A stretch of DNA of 64,000 bases, from contig NZ_JBHZAH010000009.1 of NCBI RefSeq assembly GCF_042754225.1, forward strand, positions 19,853 to 83,852. Reading direction: 5' to 3'. Source of the DNA: Rhodococcus_G sp042754225 (GTDB lineage Bacteria; Actinomycetota; Actinomycetes; Mycobacteriales; Mycobacteriaceae). The notes below the pieces were generated by a model. It was given only the letters and a program-made list of their open reading frames with translations. It had not been told where the DNA came from and searched no databases. How positions within the stretch are numbered: the stretch's first letter is position 1; each line of letters begins with the position of its first letter. Of the stretch, positions 1-8,920 are shown piece after piece. The position numbers were made by a program, and so were the translations under genes.

Positions 1-1
1 C

Positions 2-841
2 GACGCGGACGCCGAGGCGCGTTTGTGGCGCGCGGTCCGAGAGTTCGAGCGGCTCGGTCCCGCTTTCGTCTCCATGACGTACGGGGCGGGCGGCTCGACC
101 CGCGACCGCACCGTCCGGGTGACCGGACAGCTCGCCGAGGACACCACGCTGCTGCCGGTCGCGCACCTGACCGCGGTCGGCCACAGCCTCGACGAGCTGC
201 GCTCGATGTGCGGTGCCTACGCGGACCGCGGCATCAGCAACATCTTGGTGCTGCGCGGCGACCCGCCCGGCGACCCGCTCGGCGAGTGGGTCAAGCATCC
301 CGACGGCGTCGAGTACGCCGAGGAGCTCGTCCGGCTCGTTCGTGACATGGGCGACTTCCACGTCGGGGTCGCGTCGTTCCCCGAGGGGCACTACCGCGCC
401 CCCGACCTCGACCACGACACGAAGTATCTGGTGTCGAAGCTGCGCGCCGGGGCGGAATACTCGATCACCCAGATGTTCTTCGACGTGGACGACTATCTGC
501 GGCTTCGCGACCGGGTGTCCGCCTGCGACCGCGAGCAGGGCGAGAAACCGATCATTCCGGAGATCATGCCCATCACCTCGCTGCGCTCGGCGCGCCGCAG
601 CCTCGAGCTGTCGGGCTCGAAGCTGCCGCCGGTCCTGGAGGAGCGGCTCACCCGGGCCGCAGGCACGGGACCGGAGGAGAACCGCGCCGCGGTCCGTGAG
701 ATCGGCATCGAGGTGGCCACCGAGATGAGCGAGCGGCTGATCGCGGAGGGTGCCCCCTGCCTGCACTTCATCACGCTCAACTTCGCCCGCGCGACCAGCG
801 AGGTGCTCACGAACCTCGGCATGGCCGCGACGGTGACCTAG
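2..841 (+). CDS. metF: 5,10-methylenetetrahydrofolate reductase (5'-truncated by window edge)
   Basis: MetF reduces 5,10-methylenetetrahydrofolate to 5-methyltetrahydrofolate for methionine synthesis in the cytoplasm, using FAD. The reading frame is open from base 2 and the start lies outside the window; the first 20 or so residues of the usual ~295 appear to be missing. The visible protein has the family's SMTYGAGGS stretch, followed by the beta-barrel order DRTV, AHLTAVG, ILVLRGDPP, VASFPEGH, the KxxAGAEYSITQMFFD segment and IPEIMPITS. The in-frame TTG at 23 is internal, because the homology continues upstream of it. The stop overlaps the stop of the convergent glycosyltransferase gene by three bases. 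In mycobacteria metF is also adjacent to lppM, so the neighbourhood supports the call. Confidence 0.95.
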   Translation, partial: DADAEARLWRAVREFERLGPAFVSMTYGAGGSTRDRTVRVTGQLAEDTTLLPVAHLTAVGHSLDELRSMCGAYADRGISNILVLRGDPPGDPLGEWVKHPDGVEYAEELVRLVRDMGDFHVGVASFPEGHYRAPDLDHDTKYLVSKLRAGAEYSITQMFFDVDDYLRLRDRVSACDREQGEKPIIPEIMPITSLRSARRSLELSGSKLPPVLEERLTRAAGTGPEENRAAVREIGIEVATEMSERLIAEGAPCLHFITLNFARATSEVLTNLGMAATVT

Positions 842-1992
842 GCGTCCGAACCGGCCAGGCGCCGGTCCTTCCAGCTGTGCCCGCCCCGGCGGTGTCGCAG
901 GTGCGAGTCGACGGTCAGCGCGACCAGTCCGATCACCGACAGCGGGTGCGCGAGGGCGTCCACGCCGTCGCGGGCGGTCAACGTGCCGCCGGACTCCGTG
1001 CGCCGCGCGAGCAGCCGGGAGGCCACCGCGCACCCGTACCCTGCCAGCCCCCAGCGGCGGACGCTGCCGCGACCGAACGCCGCCGCCAGGGGAGGGACGA
1101 GGTACGCGGTCAGTGCCGCGGCGAGCACCGCGCTCGCGCCGGCGGGTGATCCGAACGCGGTCCACAGCCACCGGCCGTGGCCGGCCCGTGCCTGCGCCGG
1201 CCCGTCGTACATCCGGCAGCGCGCCAGACCGCCCGCCGCGGCGACCACTGTCCGCCGGCCCGACCGCCGCAGGACCCGGGCCAGCTCGAGGTCTTCGACC
1301 ACGCTGTCCGCCACCGCGTGGTGGCCGCCGACGGCTCGGTACGCGCGCGCGTCGAACACCAGGAACTGCCCGCAGGCGACGGCCATCGACGGTCGGGTGC
1401 TGCGATTGGCGACGGGCACCGGCGCGGTCGCGAACCACGACCAGCACAGCAGTGGTTGCAGCGCCCGCTCGGCCGCGGTGACGGCCGTCTGGAAGGGCCA
1501 GGGGCACAACAGGTCCGCCCCCGAGGTTCGCAACTCGTCGACGGACGCGGCGAGCGCGTCCGGGGCCAGTCGCACGTCGGCGTCGAGGAACACCAGCACA
1601 CCGGAACGGTCCGCGGACAGCTCGGCGAGCCGGGCGCAGGCGGCGGGTTTGCCGACCCATCCGGGCGGCGGATCCCCGTCGCGGCGGTGCAGCACGAAGC
1701 GGGGGTCGCCGTCGATCGCGTCCCGCACGGCTGCGCCGGTGCCGTCGGTGGAGTCGTCGTCGAGGACCAGCACGCGGAGGTCGGCGACGCCGCGTTGGGC
1801 GCGCAGATCGGCGATCAGCCGGGGTGCGGTGTCGGCCTCGTCACGGGCGGGGATGCAGACCGTGACCGGTTCGGTCGTTGCGGCCCGGCCGCCCAGCCGC
1901 GGCACGGTACTGGCGTTGACCGTCGCGACGACCGCACCGGCCGCGGACAACGCGGTTCCGGCGCGAACCAGGACCCGCAGCGGCCGGCTCAC
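838..1992 (-). CDS. GT2 family glycosyltransferase, probable carotenoid glycosyltransferase (CruG/CrtQ-like)
   Basis: 384 residues starting at GTG 1992, which overlaps the upstream lppM-like stop (GTGA). An N-terminal hydrophobic segment (about 8-28) is followed by a GT2 domain: VCIPARDEAD near 45, the nucleotide-binding VLDDDSTDGTG at 76-86, and the metal-binding FLDADV at 135-140, with EDLELARVLRRSG further on. Two or three hydrophobic segments lie at the C-terminus (about 280-365), as in membrane-bound GT2 enzymes. The operon also holds crtO and a cruF-like hydratase, so the likely acceptor is the hydroxyl that CruF adds to a monocyclic carotene; this is inference from context. Substrate sugar cannot be read from the sequence. 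A role in other membrane glycolipids is the main alternative. Confidence 0.82.
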   Translation of the reverse strand: MSRPLRVLVRAGTALSAAGAVVATVNASTVPRLGGRAATTEPVTVCIPARDEADTAPRLIADLRAQRGVADLRVLVLDDDSTDGTGAAVRDAIDGDPRFVLHRRDGDPPPGWVGKPAACARLAELSADRSGVLVFLDADVRLAPDALAASVDELRTSGADLLCPWPFQTAVTAAERALQPLLCWSWFATAPVPVANRSTRPSMAVACGQFLVFDARAYRAVGGHHAVADSVVEDLELARVLRRSGRRTVVAAAGGLARCRMYDGPAQARAGHGRWLWTAFGSPAGASAVLAAALTAYLVPPLAAAFGRGSVRRWGLAGYGCAVASRLLARRTESGGTLTARDGVDALAHPLSVIGLVALTVDSHLRHRRGGHSWKDRRLAGSDA

Positions 1993-2713
1993 ACGTGCTG
2001 CTTGTCCTTGCCCGCGCCGCCGGTGCGCACGAATCGCGGCGAGCGATCGCGGGCGAGGTAGGCCATGGCGCCGACGATCACCGCGACGCCGAGCCCCACG
2101 CCGGTGACGATGCCCGCCCAGCCGGCGAAACCGCGGGTGTTCGGGTCGGCGTAGCGCACCTCCGCGCGCATGGTGTTGGTCTCGCCCGGCGTCAGCTTCC
2201 AGGTCACGATCGAATCGCCGTCGCGGGTGCCGTTGGTGGTCGCCACCCGGGCCGGGAACGCGACGCTGAACTGCACGTCGCTGCCGTCGGGCACGGCCTT
2301 GAGATCAGCCTTGCCGTCGAGCACCACCACGTCGCCCGCGCGCTGGAAGTTCAGCTGCAGGGCGCTGCCCACCTGTCCGGACATCGACCCGAGCTGCTGA
2401 ACCTCACCGAAGGTCAGGTCGCTGAAGAACGCCTGACTGCCCACGTAGCCGTCCTGCTTGTAGTCCTGCACCCGGATCTTGTTGGCCAGGGAGTTCGGCG
2501 CGGTCAGCTGCGGACCCTTGTCCTTGTCGTTGGCCGGCACCGCGGCGGCGACGATCTGGCCGGACACCCGGTCGTTGGGGGACACCCCCATCGAGACCTG
2601 GACGCGCAGGCAGCCGCTGAGCAGCGGGACGGCCAGCAGCAGCAGAGCGGTCAGCGCGGCCAGCCGGGCGCGGGGGCGTCGGGCACGGGACCGTTCTTCA
2701 CTGGTTCGGGGCG

Positions 2714-2720
<7 letters not shown>
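1989..2720 (-). CDS. lppM: LppM-like lipoprotein (DUF3153 family)
   Basis: 243 residues from GTG 2720, which overlaps the end of the cruF-like gene by 7 bases. An arginine-rich n-region and a leucine-rich h-region end in the lipobox LLSGC (Cys37), so the protein should be a diacylglyceryl-anchored lipoprotein. A conserved exported domain follows (SPNDRVSGQIVAAA, YKQDGYVGSQAFFSDLTF, VAFPARVATTNG, WKLTPGETNTM, RYADPNTR), then a C-terminal membrane segment (about 200-222) and a basic tail. These blocks match my memory of mycobacterial LppM, which is implicated in surface lipid trafficking or phagosome effects. In mycobacteria the gene sits beside metF; here it is embedded in a carotenoid operon with coupled starts, which is unusual. 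Confidence 0.85.
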
Positions 2721-3498
<778 letters not shown>

Positions 3499-3502
<4 letters not shown>

Positions 3503-5076
3503 CGGCGCAGGGCGCGCCGCAGTCGTCCGAACTTGGCGTCGGACAGTGCCACCGAGGCCGCGCTCCGCCCGCTCGCCCCGGACACCCCGCCGCCGGGGTG
3601 GGTGGATGCGCCGGTCAGGTACAGCCCCGCCGCGTCGGGCACCCGGTGTCCCGACAGCTCGGGCAGCGGGCGCCACATGAACATCTGGTCCAGCGACATC
3701 TCCACGTGCATGACGTTGCCGCCGATCAGGCCCATCTCCGACTCGATGTCGACGGGGGACTGGACCAGGCGGTGGCGCACCGAACCGGCGAAACCCGGTG
3801 CCAGTCGTTCGATCTCGGCGACCACCCGATCGCCCTCGGTCTCGGCGAGGTCGGCCCATCGCCTGTCGCCGCTGAGCTGGTACGGGTGCCACTGCGACCA
3901 CAGCGTCACCTGGTGTTCGCCGGGCGGGCTCAGGCTGGGGTCGATTCCGCTGAAGCTCATCGCGAGCACGGCGGGGGTCGGCGGCAGCTCGCCGGCGAGC
4001 GCGGACCCGTGCGCGAGCCGCAGCTGGGCGCGGTCGGACACCAGTAGCTGCAGGCCGGAGGTGACGGTCTCGTCGTCGGGGGCGCTCGGATAGGCGGGCA
4101 GCGCATCGGTGGCCAGCCGCACGACCATCCCGATCCCGGGTCCGACCCGGATCCGTCGCCGCCAGTCGTCGAGCTGGGCGCGGTCGTGACCGCCCCGGTC
4201 GAGCAGGTCCAGGGTGGTCAGGATGTGGCAGCCCGCGACGACCACCCGGGACCGCACCTCGCGGCCGGACTCGGTGCGGCTCAGCCAGCCGTTGCCGCTG
4301 CGTCGTAGCTCGACGACGGCGTCCCCGAGCGCGACGGTCCCGCCGTCGGCGGTCAGCCGCGACGCCAGCGCCGCGGTCAGGGCGCCGCTGCCGCCGACCG
4401 CTCGGCCCGGCGGCAGCGTGTGCATCAGCGCGGCGAACCCGACCATCGGTGCGGTGCCCGGCTCGGACATCGGGGGCCCGGACTGGGCGCCGAACCAGGC
4501 CAGGGCCGCCTTGAGTCGTTCGTCGTCGAAGTAGTTGTCCAGCAAGGCATCCCCGGAGGACAGGAACTCGCGCGAGAGCGCAGCCGCGCCGGCGCCGGTG
4601 TCCAGGCCCCAGAACGAGCGAACCAGTCGGCCGCCGGTCGGCGGCCCGCCGAACGACCGCATCACCGATGCGGTCCGAGGTCCCCAGTCCGCCACGAAGC
4701 GGCGGTAGGCGTGCGCGTCGGCCGTGCCGCAGGACTCCGCGACGGACCGGCACGTCCGGTCCAGGTCGCGGTGGAAGACGATGCCCGGACGTCCGGACCC
4801 GGCCGGGGTGGGCGCGAACGCCCACGGGTCGCAGTCCAGGTAGCGCAGTCCGTGGTCGGCGAGCTCGAGATCCTCGACGATCCCGGTGTGCCGGATCATG
4901 ATGTGCGCCGAGGATCCGCGGTCCACCCGGTGCCCGGGGAAGCGTTCGACGGTGGAGACCGCGCCGCCGATCACGGTGTCGCGCTCGAGCACCTCCACCG
5001 ACCAGCCGGCCCGGGCCAGATAGCACGCCGAGACCAGCGCATTGTGCCCGGAACCCACCACCACCGCGTCGATCAT
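3499..5076 (-). CDS. crtO: Beta-carotene ketolase, CrtO type (phytoene-desaturase-like FAD enzyme)
   Basis: 525 residues from ATG 5076. The N-terminus has the dinucleotide-binding fold VVVGSGHNALVSACYLARAG, continuing to LERDTVIGGAVSTVE and DRGSSAHIMIRHTG. The middle holds GPPMSEPGTAPMVGFAALMH, and the C-terminus has IGGNVMHVEMSLDQM and LYLTGASTHPGGGVSGA, the FAD-binding end of the CrtI/CrtO superfamily. The sequence matches what I remember of Rhodococcus CrtO, which asymmetrically ketolates beta- or gamma-carotene at C4. It is the first gene of a four-gene minus-strand operon (crtO, cruF-like, lppM-like, GT2). The gap to the GNAT gene is only 53 bases, so the promoter may lie there or further up. 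Length is normal for the family. Confidence 0.88.
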
Positions 5077-5129
5077 CAGGCCAGGCTAGCGGGGTGCTCC
5101 GACGGGTCTGCATCGGCAGCCCGCGGCGC

Positions 5130-5723
5130 TCAGAGGGGCAGGCTGCGGCCGAGCACGGCGAACGCCCGGCTGTCGCCGGTGAAGGTGAAATGGCGCACCA
5201 CGTCGGTGAATCCGAGTCGGCGGTAGAGCCGCCAGGCGCGGTTGTCCTCGTCGGGTACCTCCGGGGTGGACAGGAGTACGCCGCGCTCGGGCCTGTCGGC
5301 GAGCAGGGCGAGCAGCATCGCCTCGCCGGTGCCGTGACCCTGGGCGCGGGGGGAGACGTGCAGTTCGGTCAGCTCGAAGTAGTCGCCGAGTACGTCGTGG
5401 ATTCGTCGGTCGTCGGCGCCGGACCGACTCATGCCGTCCCGGACCTGCTGATGCCACCACTGGTGCGCGGCGCCGCGGTAGCCGTAGGCGATGCCGACCA
5501 TCCGTTCGCGCTGACCGGGTGCGGCGGGGGCGAGGGCGGCCACGGCGCGCCAGCCGGGCCGAGAGGTGTGTTCGGTCCACATCGGCGCGCGGTGGAACTC
5601 GGTGCCCCTGGGATATCCCATTGCCTCGACATAGATGGCGAGGGCCTCGTCGAGGCGGCGGCGGAGGTCGTGTGCCGACAGTTCGACCAGTCGTGGGGCG
5701 GCATTGGTGTCGACCGGACTCAC
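5130..5723 (-). CDS. GNAT family N-acetyltransferase
   Basis: 197 residues from GTG 5723. The acetyl-CoA binding motif A is visible as ELTELHVSPRAQGHGTGEAM, with the Q/R-x-x-G-x-G/A loop QGHGTG at 128-133, followed by motif B (NRAWRLYRRLGFTDV, about 162-176). The N-terminal third carries an aromatic segment (RAPMWTEHTSRPGWRAVAAL) seen in the mycobacterial protein that sits at this same place beside lppM (Rv2170-type). That relative has been reported to acetylate isocitrate dehydrogenase; whether this one does is unknown. It is transcribed divergently from the SOS-boxed HEPN gene, and the LexA site lies about 45 bases upstream of its start, so it could share that control. Confidence 0.85.
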   Translation of the reverse strand: MSPVDTNAAPRLVELSAHDLRRRLDEALAIYVEAMGYPRGTEFHRAPMWTEHTSRPGWRAVAALAPAAPGQRERMVGIAYGYRGAAHQWWHQQVRDGMSRSGADDRRIHDVLGDYFELTELHVSPRAQGHGTGEAMLLALLADRPERGVLLSTPEVPDEDNRAWRLYRRLGFTDVVRHFTFTGDSRAFAVLGRSLPL

Positions 5724-5731
5724 CCTCTCTC

Positions 5732-5762
5732 TTGACGACGTGTCGGTGGGTGCAGCTATATT
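5732..5762 (+). promoter_or_regulatory. Promoter of the HEPN gene
   Basis: A TTGACG hexamer at 5732-5737 and a TATATT hexamer at 5757-5762 are separated by 19 bases, or 18 if the -10 is read one base earlier. The -10 matches the consensus in five of six positions and sits in an AT-rich patch that stands out from its surroundings. Transcription would start near 5769, inside the LexA box. Long spacing is the weak point. Confidence 0.55.
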
Positions 5763-5766
5763 GAAT

Positions 5767-5788
5767 ACATCGAACGGATGTTCGATGT
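5767..5788. promoter_or_regulatory. LexA (SOS) box over the HEPN gene transcription start
   Basis: The core TCGAAC-GGAT-GTTCGA (5770-5785) fits the mycobacterial/Gram-positive SOS box consensus TCGAAC-N4-GTTCGA exactly. The palindrome extends one arm at a time to nine perfectly paired bases on each side of the four-base spacer. It starts five bases after the TATATT -10 box of the rightward promoter, where a bound LexA would block initiation. The box also lies upstream of the divergent GNAT gene. Confidence 0.8.
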
Positions 5789-5789
5789 C

Positions 5790-5834
5790 GGCAATCCGGC
5801 GAAGCGCGAGGGAAGCGGGCTTCTCCGGATTGCC
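5790..5834 (+). repeat. Strong leader hairpin in the 5' UTR of the HEPN gene
   Basis: GGCAATCCGG (5790-5799) pairs perfectly with CCGGATTGCC (5825-5834), and inside it GAAGC (5801-5805) pairs with GCTTC (5819-5823), leaving a single mismatch in a 16-step stem with a 13-base loop. It lies between the LexA box and the ribosome binding site (GGGAGG, 5862-5867). There is no T-run, so it may be an RNA-stability or regulatory structure rather than a terminator. Confidence 0.6.
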
Positions 5835-5877
5835 GAGCCTAAGGCCAACCCCTGTGCATGCGGGAGGTGTGCGGAAG

Positions 5878-6276
5878 ATGGCACTACGAGTAAACCTGCT
5901 CGATCGGGCGGACTCGCTGCTCGCCGAGGCGGCCGGTGCGCGTGACCCCTCCGACCGGTTCCGGGCCGCCTATCTGGCGGCGTTGCGAGGGGCGGGCGCG
6001 GCGCTCGCCGGTCGTCGGTCGCGATCGGGCTCGCGCAGCGCCTGGGTTCAGTTGACGAAGGTGGAACCGGCGCTCGCGTCCTGGGCCGAGTTCTTCGCCG
6101 GTCACTCCGCCACGAGAGCGGCGATCGAGGCCGGAATATCCCGAACTGTCACCGCGGAAGAGGCGGATCGATTCTTTCGCGAGGTGTCTCGATTCCTCAC
6201 CGCCGTCGAGGACCATCTCGGCGGTGAGAATCGTCTCGATCGGGCTCCCGGATCGGTGACGGGGAGGTCTGCCTAG
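5878..6276 (+). CDS. SAV_6107-like HEPN domain protein, LexA-controlled
   Basis: 132 residues from ATG 5878, preceded by GGGAGG at a 10-base spacing; the longer open frame upstream runs through the promoter and is not used. The sequence is helical and rich in Ala, Arg and Glu (LLDRADSLLAEAAGA, RFRAAYLAALRGAGAAL, ADRFFREVSRFLTAVEDHL) and resembles the SAV_6107-type HEPN proteins commonly found just upstream of mraZ in actinobacteria. The R-x4-6-H motif of HEPN ribonucleases is not visible, so nuclease activity should not be assumed. A perfect SOS box at its promoter implies induction by DNA damage. Function is otherwise unknown; position beside the division cluster makes a checkpoint-like role worth testing, which is inference only. 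Confidence 0.8.
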   Translation: MALRVNLLDRADSLLAEAAGARDPSDRFRAAYLAALRGAGAALAGRRSRSGSRSAWVQLTKVEPALASWAEFFAGHSATRAAIEAGISRTVTAEEADRFFREVSRFLTAVEDHLGGENRLDRAPGSVTGRSA

Positions 6277-6352
6277 CAGCGCGATTGCGGCGTTCGGGAA
6301 ATTGGTACTCAACTCGTTGTTGGACTAGGTGGTACGCCGTCGCGCCTACTCG

Positions 6353-6358
6353 TATCAT
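6353..6358 (+). promoter_or_regulatory. Candidate -10 box for the DUF3040 gene
   Basis: TATCAT lies 87 bases upstream of the GTG start in an otherwise GC-rich gap between the HEPN and DUF3040 genes. No convincing -35 hexamer is found 16-19 bases upstream, so this is a weak assignment. Confidence 0.3.
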
Positions 6359-6444
6359 TGACGGCAGGTAGTCGCGATCGGCGGCAACCGGTCGTTTCGA
6401 CCCAACGAAGCGGCCGCCACCATTTCAGTGCCGGGGGAGGTACC

Positions 6445-6867
6445 GTGCCACTCTCCGAGCACGAGCAGCGGATGCTCGATCAGATCGAGAGCGCTCTCTA
6501 CGCCGAAGACCCCAAGTTCGCCTCCTCTGTGAGGGGAGGCCGAATGCGAGCCGCCTCGAGCAAACGACGGCTGCAGGCGGGGGCTCTCTTCGTTCTCGGA
6601 CTCGTCCTACTTGTCGCGGGCATTCCACTCGCAGCCAAGTCGGAAGCGCTCCTGATCGTCAGCCTGCTCGGTTTCCTTGTGATGTTTGGAGCCGGGGTCC
6701 TGTTCCTCATGGGAGGAACGAAGAAGGGCCACGCGGCAGTGCGAGACGAGAAGTCCGGTCCCGCATCGGGATCGGGTGCAGGCAAGCCCTCGGGCGGCCG
6801 TAAGGCCGGCGGTGGGTTCTCGTCGCGCATGGAGGATCGGTTCAAGAGAAGGTTCGAGCAGGAGTAG
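6445..6867 (+). CDS. DUF3040 family membrane protein
   Basis: 140 residues from GTG 6445, chosen because GGGGGAGG sits four bases upstream. The N-terminus has the DUF3040 hallmark PLSEHEQRMLDQIESALYAEDPKFAS, followed by two adjacent transmembrane helices (about 46-62 and 68-88) with a short turn, and a Gly/Ser/Lys-rich cytoplasmic tail ending in a basic amphipathic segment (RMEDRFKRRFEQE). The same family member lies just upstream of mraZ in mycobacteria (Rv2169c position). Its function is not known; the location suggests a link to envelope or division. It is monocistronic, bounded by a promoter region on one side and a strong terminator on the other. Confidence 0.85.
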   Translation: MPLSEHEQRMLDQIESALYAEDPKFASSVRGGRMRAASSKRRLQAGALFVLGLVLLVAGIPLAAKSEALLIVSLLGFLVMFGAGVLFLMGGTKKGHAAVRDEKSGPASGSGAGKPSGGRKAGGGFSSRMEDRFKRRFEQE

Positions 6868-6919
6868 CTCGCTTCGGCCCCGTCCGCTCGGACGGTCCGA
6901 GAGCAGCCACGGTTCGACA

Positions 6920-6945
6920 GGCGCGGCACCGACAGGTGCCGCGCC
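6920..6945 (+). terminator. Intrinsic-type terminator hairpin after the DUF3040 gene
   Basis: GGCGCGGCACC (6920-6930) and GGTGCCGCGCC (6935-6945) form a perfect 11-bp stem closed by a GACA tetraloop, followed by GTTCTCGTTC. The tail is only partly T-rich, as is usual in high-GC actinobacteria. It isolates the dcw cluster from upstream transcription. Confidence 0.75.
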
Positions 6946-7185
6946 GTTCTCGTTCCCGGGCATGCCTCGTGTGCCCCCGCCTCGCCCCACATTCCCCCCT
7001 CTGAGGGGTCGGTGTCCGTGGCTCTCTGTGCTGACCTGGGAGTTCAACGGCGTTGCGGGCTCGTGAGCGGCCGAATCCGGCCGCCGTGGCCGAGGCCACA
7101 CAACTTTTCCCCCACCTTGCGTCACCGCTGTGAACTGCGGATTCACCTGCGACAGGCCGAACTTCACCGCCTGTTGTCCTTGAAA

Positions 7186-7211
7186 GTGGGGCAAAGTGGG
7201 GTAACGTGGTG
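7186..7211 (+). promoter_or_regulatory. MraZ operator: three 10-bp-spaced repeats
   Basis: GTGGGG (7186-7191), GTGGGG (7196-7201) and GTGGTG (7206-7211) are spaced exactly 10 bases apart, the first two preceded by AAA. This is the known architecture of MraZ binding sites (TGGGN repeats with 5-base spacers, one helical turn), so the dcw operon is probably autoregulated by MraZ. A poor promoter (TTGGGA 7220-7225, 17 bases, TAGGGC 7243-7248) lies just downstream. The remainder of the 433-base gap 6868-7300 holds the terminator at 6920 and the palindrome at 7257; no gene is supported in it. Confidence 0.8.
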
Positions 7212-7256
7212 CGCAGCGGTTGGGAAGTTGAACCGCAGGGCATAGGGCGTTCGAAA

Positions 7257-7270
7257 TTCGATCCATCGAA
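7257..7270. repeat. Palindrome in the mraZ leader
   Basis: TTCGAT-CC-ATCGAA is a perfect 6-2-6 inverted repeat located 30 bases before the mraZ start and just before its ribosome binding site. It could be a protein site or a small RNA hairpin; nothing in the sequence decides between them. Confidence 0.4.
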
Positions 7271-7300
7271 GTTCGGAATACGCAGTGGGAGGTGTCGAGA

Positions 7301-7732
7301 GTGTTTCTCGGTACCTACACGCCGAAGCTCGACGACAAGGGGCGACTGACGTTGCCCGCGAAGTTTCGCGATGCACTGGCGGGAGGGTTGATGGTCACGA
7401 AAGGGCAGGACCACAGCCTCGCGGTGTATCCCCGAGAAGAGTTCGCCGCACTCGCGCGACGAGCCGCCGCCGCATCGCGGAGCAACCCGGAGGCCCGGGC
7501 CTTCGTGCGCGGACTCGCGGCCGGCGCCGACGAGCAGCATCCCGACGCCCAGGGGCGGATCACCCTCTCCGCGGACCACCGGCGTTACGCCGGGTTGTCC
7601 AAGGAGTGCGTGGTGATCGGATCGGTCGACTTCCTCGAGATCTGGGACGCCCAGGCGTGGCAGACCTACTCGGAGGAGAACGAAGAGAGCTATTCCCAAG
7701 CAAGATCCGAGCCACTGAGCGAGATCCTCTAG
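7301..7732 (+). CDS. mraZ: Transcriptional regulator and division protein MraZ
   Basis: 143 residues, exactly the mycobacterial length. The start is GTG 7301, giving the canonical FLGTYTPKLDDKGRLTLPAKFR N-terminus; GGGAGG at 7287-7292 has proper spacing to it, whereas the in-frame GTG at 7292 overlaps that Shine-Dalgarno. Two AbrB-like SpoVT fold repeats are visible, the second around DAQGRITLSADHRRYAGL (about 85-102). MraZ forms ring oligomers and binds repeated TGGG elements at its own promoter, and three such elements lie 90-115 bases upstream. It is the first gene of the division and wall cluster; rsmH follows after 174 bases with no obvious signal in the gap. Confidence 0.96.
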   Translation: MFLGTYTPKLDDKGRLTLPAKFRDALAGGLMVTKGQDHSLAVYPREEFAALARRAAAASRSNPEARAFVRGLAAGADEQHPDAQGRITLSADHRRYAGLSKECVVIGSVDFLEIWDAQAWQTYSEENEESYSQARSEPLSEIL

Positions 7733-7906
7733 CGCACCCACCGCTTCGGCGAGTGCCGCGAGGCCTCTGCCCGACGCCGACCCTGACGCACTTCCCCAGC
7801 GCCAGGTCCGGCTCATCGGACAGGGACCTCGAGGCATTCGCCCCCACTTCCCCTCCCAGGATCGTCAGCATCCGCAGCCACGAACGAAGACCCGGAGGTA
7901 GCAATC

Positions 7907-8920
7907 GTGGACGACGAGGTCACCCCGTCCCCATCCTCCGGCGAGTTCGGCCACATCCCGGTCCTGCTCGGCCGCGCCGACGAACTTCTCGGTCCCGCTC
8001 TGACTCGTGAGTCGCCCGATGCCGAAGGCGCGGTCATGATCGACGCGACACTCGGCCTCGGCGGCCACTCCGAGCACTTCCTCCGGACCTACCCCGGACT
8101 GCAGCTCATCGGCCTGGACCGAGACCCCGCGGCGCTCGAGATCGCCGGTGCGCGGCTCGCCCCGTTCGGTGATCGAGTCACGTTGGTGCACACCAGGTAT
8201 GACGGCATCGTCGACGCACTGGAACTGGCCGGCTTCGATCAGGTCGAGTCGGTGCACGGCATCCTGTTCGACCTGGGCGTCTCGTCGATGCAGTTGGACG
8301 AGGCGGACCGCGGTTTCGCCTATTCGGTGGACGCGCCGCTCGACATGCGGATGGACCCGACCAAGGGCCTTACCGCGGCCGACATCCTCAACACCTACAG
8401 TCACGGCGAACTCGCCCGCGTGCTGAGCACGTACGGCGAGGAGCGGTTCGCCGGACGAATCGCCTCGGAGGTGTTGCGGCGCAGGCAGATCGAGCCGTTC
8501 ACCACCAGCGCGCAGCTGGTGGAGGTGCTCTACGCCGCGATCCCCGCCGCGACCCGCCGCACCGGTGGTCACCCGGCCAAGCGCACCTTCCAGGCGCTGC
8601 GAGTGGAGGTCAACGGCGAACTCGATTCGCTGCGGGCCGCGATCCCCGCCGCGCTGGACGCCCTCGCGGTCGGGGGGCGGGTGGTGTTCATGTCGTACCA
8701 GTCGCTCGAGGACCGTCTGGTCAAGCAGGAGCTGACCCCGCGCACCAAATCCCGTAGCCCGGAGGGACTTCCGATGGAGCTCCCCGGGATGGGGCCGGAG
8801 TTCGAACTGCTCACCCGTGGTGCGGAACGGGCGAGCGCGCAGGAGATCGAGGACAACCCCCGGTCGGCTCCGGTCCGACTGCGGAGCGCCGAACGGATTT
8901 CGAGGAGGGTGACGGCATGA
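7907..8920 (+). CDS. rsmH: 16S rRNA (cytosine(1402)-N4)-methyltransferase RsmH
   Basis: 337 residues from GTG 7907 with GGAGG nine bases upstream. RsmH transfers a methyl from S-adenosylmethionine to N4 of C1402 in the ribosomal P site. The MraW signature is clear: HIPVLLGRADELL, then the SAM-binding MIDATLGLGGHSEHFL (about 44-59), FDLGVSSMQLDEADRGFAY and LDMRMD, then GGHPAKRTFQALRVEVNGEL and the C-terminal NPRSAPVRLRSAERI. It is the normal second gene of the cluster. Its stop overlaps the ftsL ATG (ATGA), so translation is probably coupled. Confidence 0.96.
   Translation: MDDEVTPSPSSGEFGHIPVLLGRADELLGPALTRESPDAEGAVMIDATLGLGGHSEHFLRTYPGLQLIGLDRDPAALEIAGARLAPFGDRVTLVHTRYDGIVDALELAGFDQVESVHGILFDLGVSSMQLDEADRGFAYSVDAPLDMRMDPTKGLTAADILNTYSHGELARVLSTYGEERFAGRIASEVLRRRQIEPFTTSAQLVEVLYAAIPAATRRTGGHPAKRTFQALRVEVNGELDSLRAAIPAALDALAVGGRVVFMSYQSLEDRLVKQELTPRTKSRSPEGLPMELPGMGPEFELLTRGAERASAQEIEDNPRSAPVRLRSAERISRRVTA

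Noticed and set aside
3503..5113. Upstream extension of the cruF-like open frame
   Set aside because: The extension lies antiphase over crtO and has Arg/Gly-rich composition without any domain; the ATG at 3502 overlaps the crtO stop in the usual way.
7292..7300. GTG 7292 as mraZ start
   Set aside because: It would lie within the Shine-Dalgarno and adds three residues absent from known MraZ; GTG 7301 fits spacing and family.
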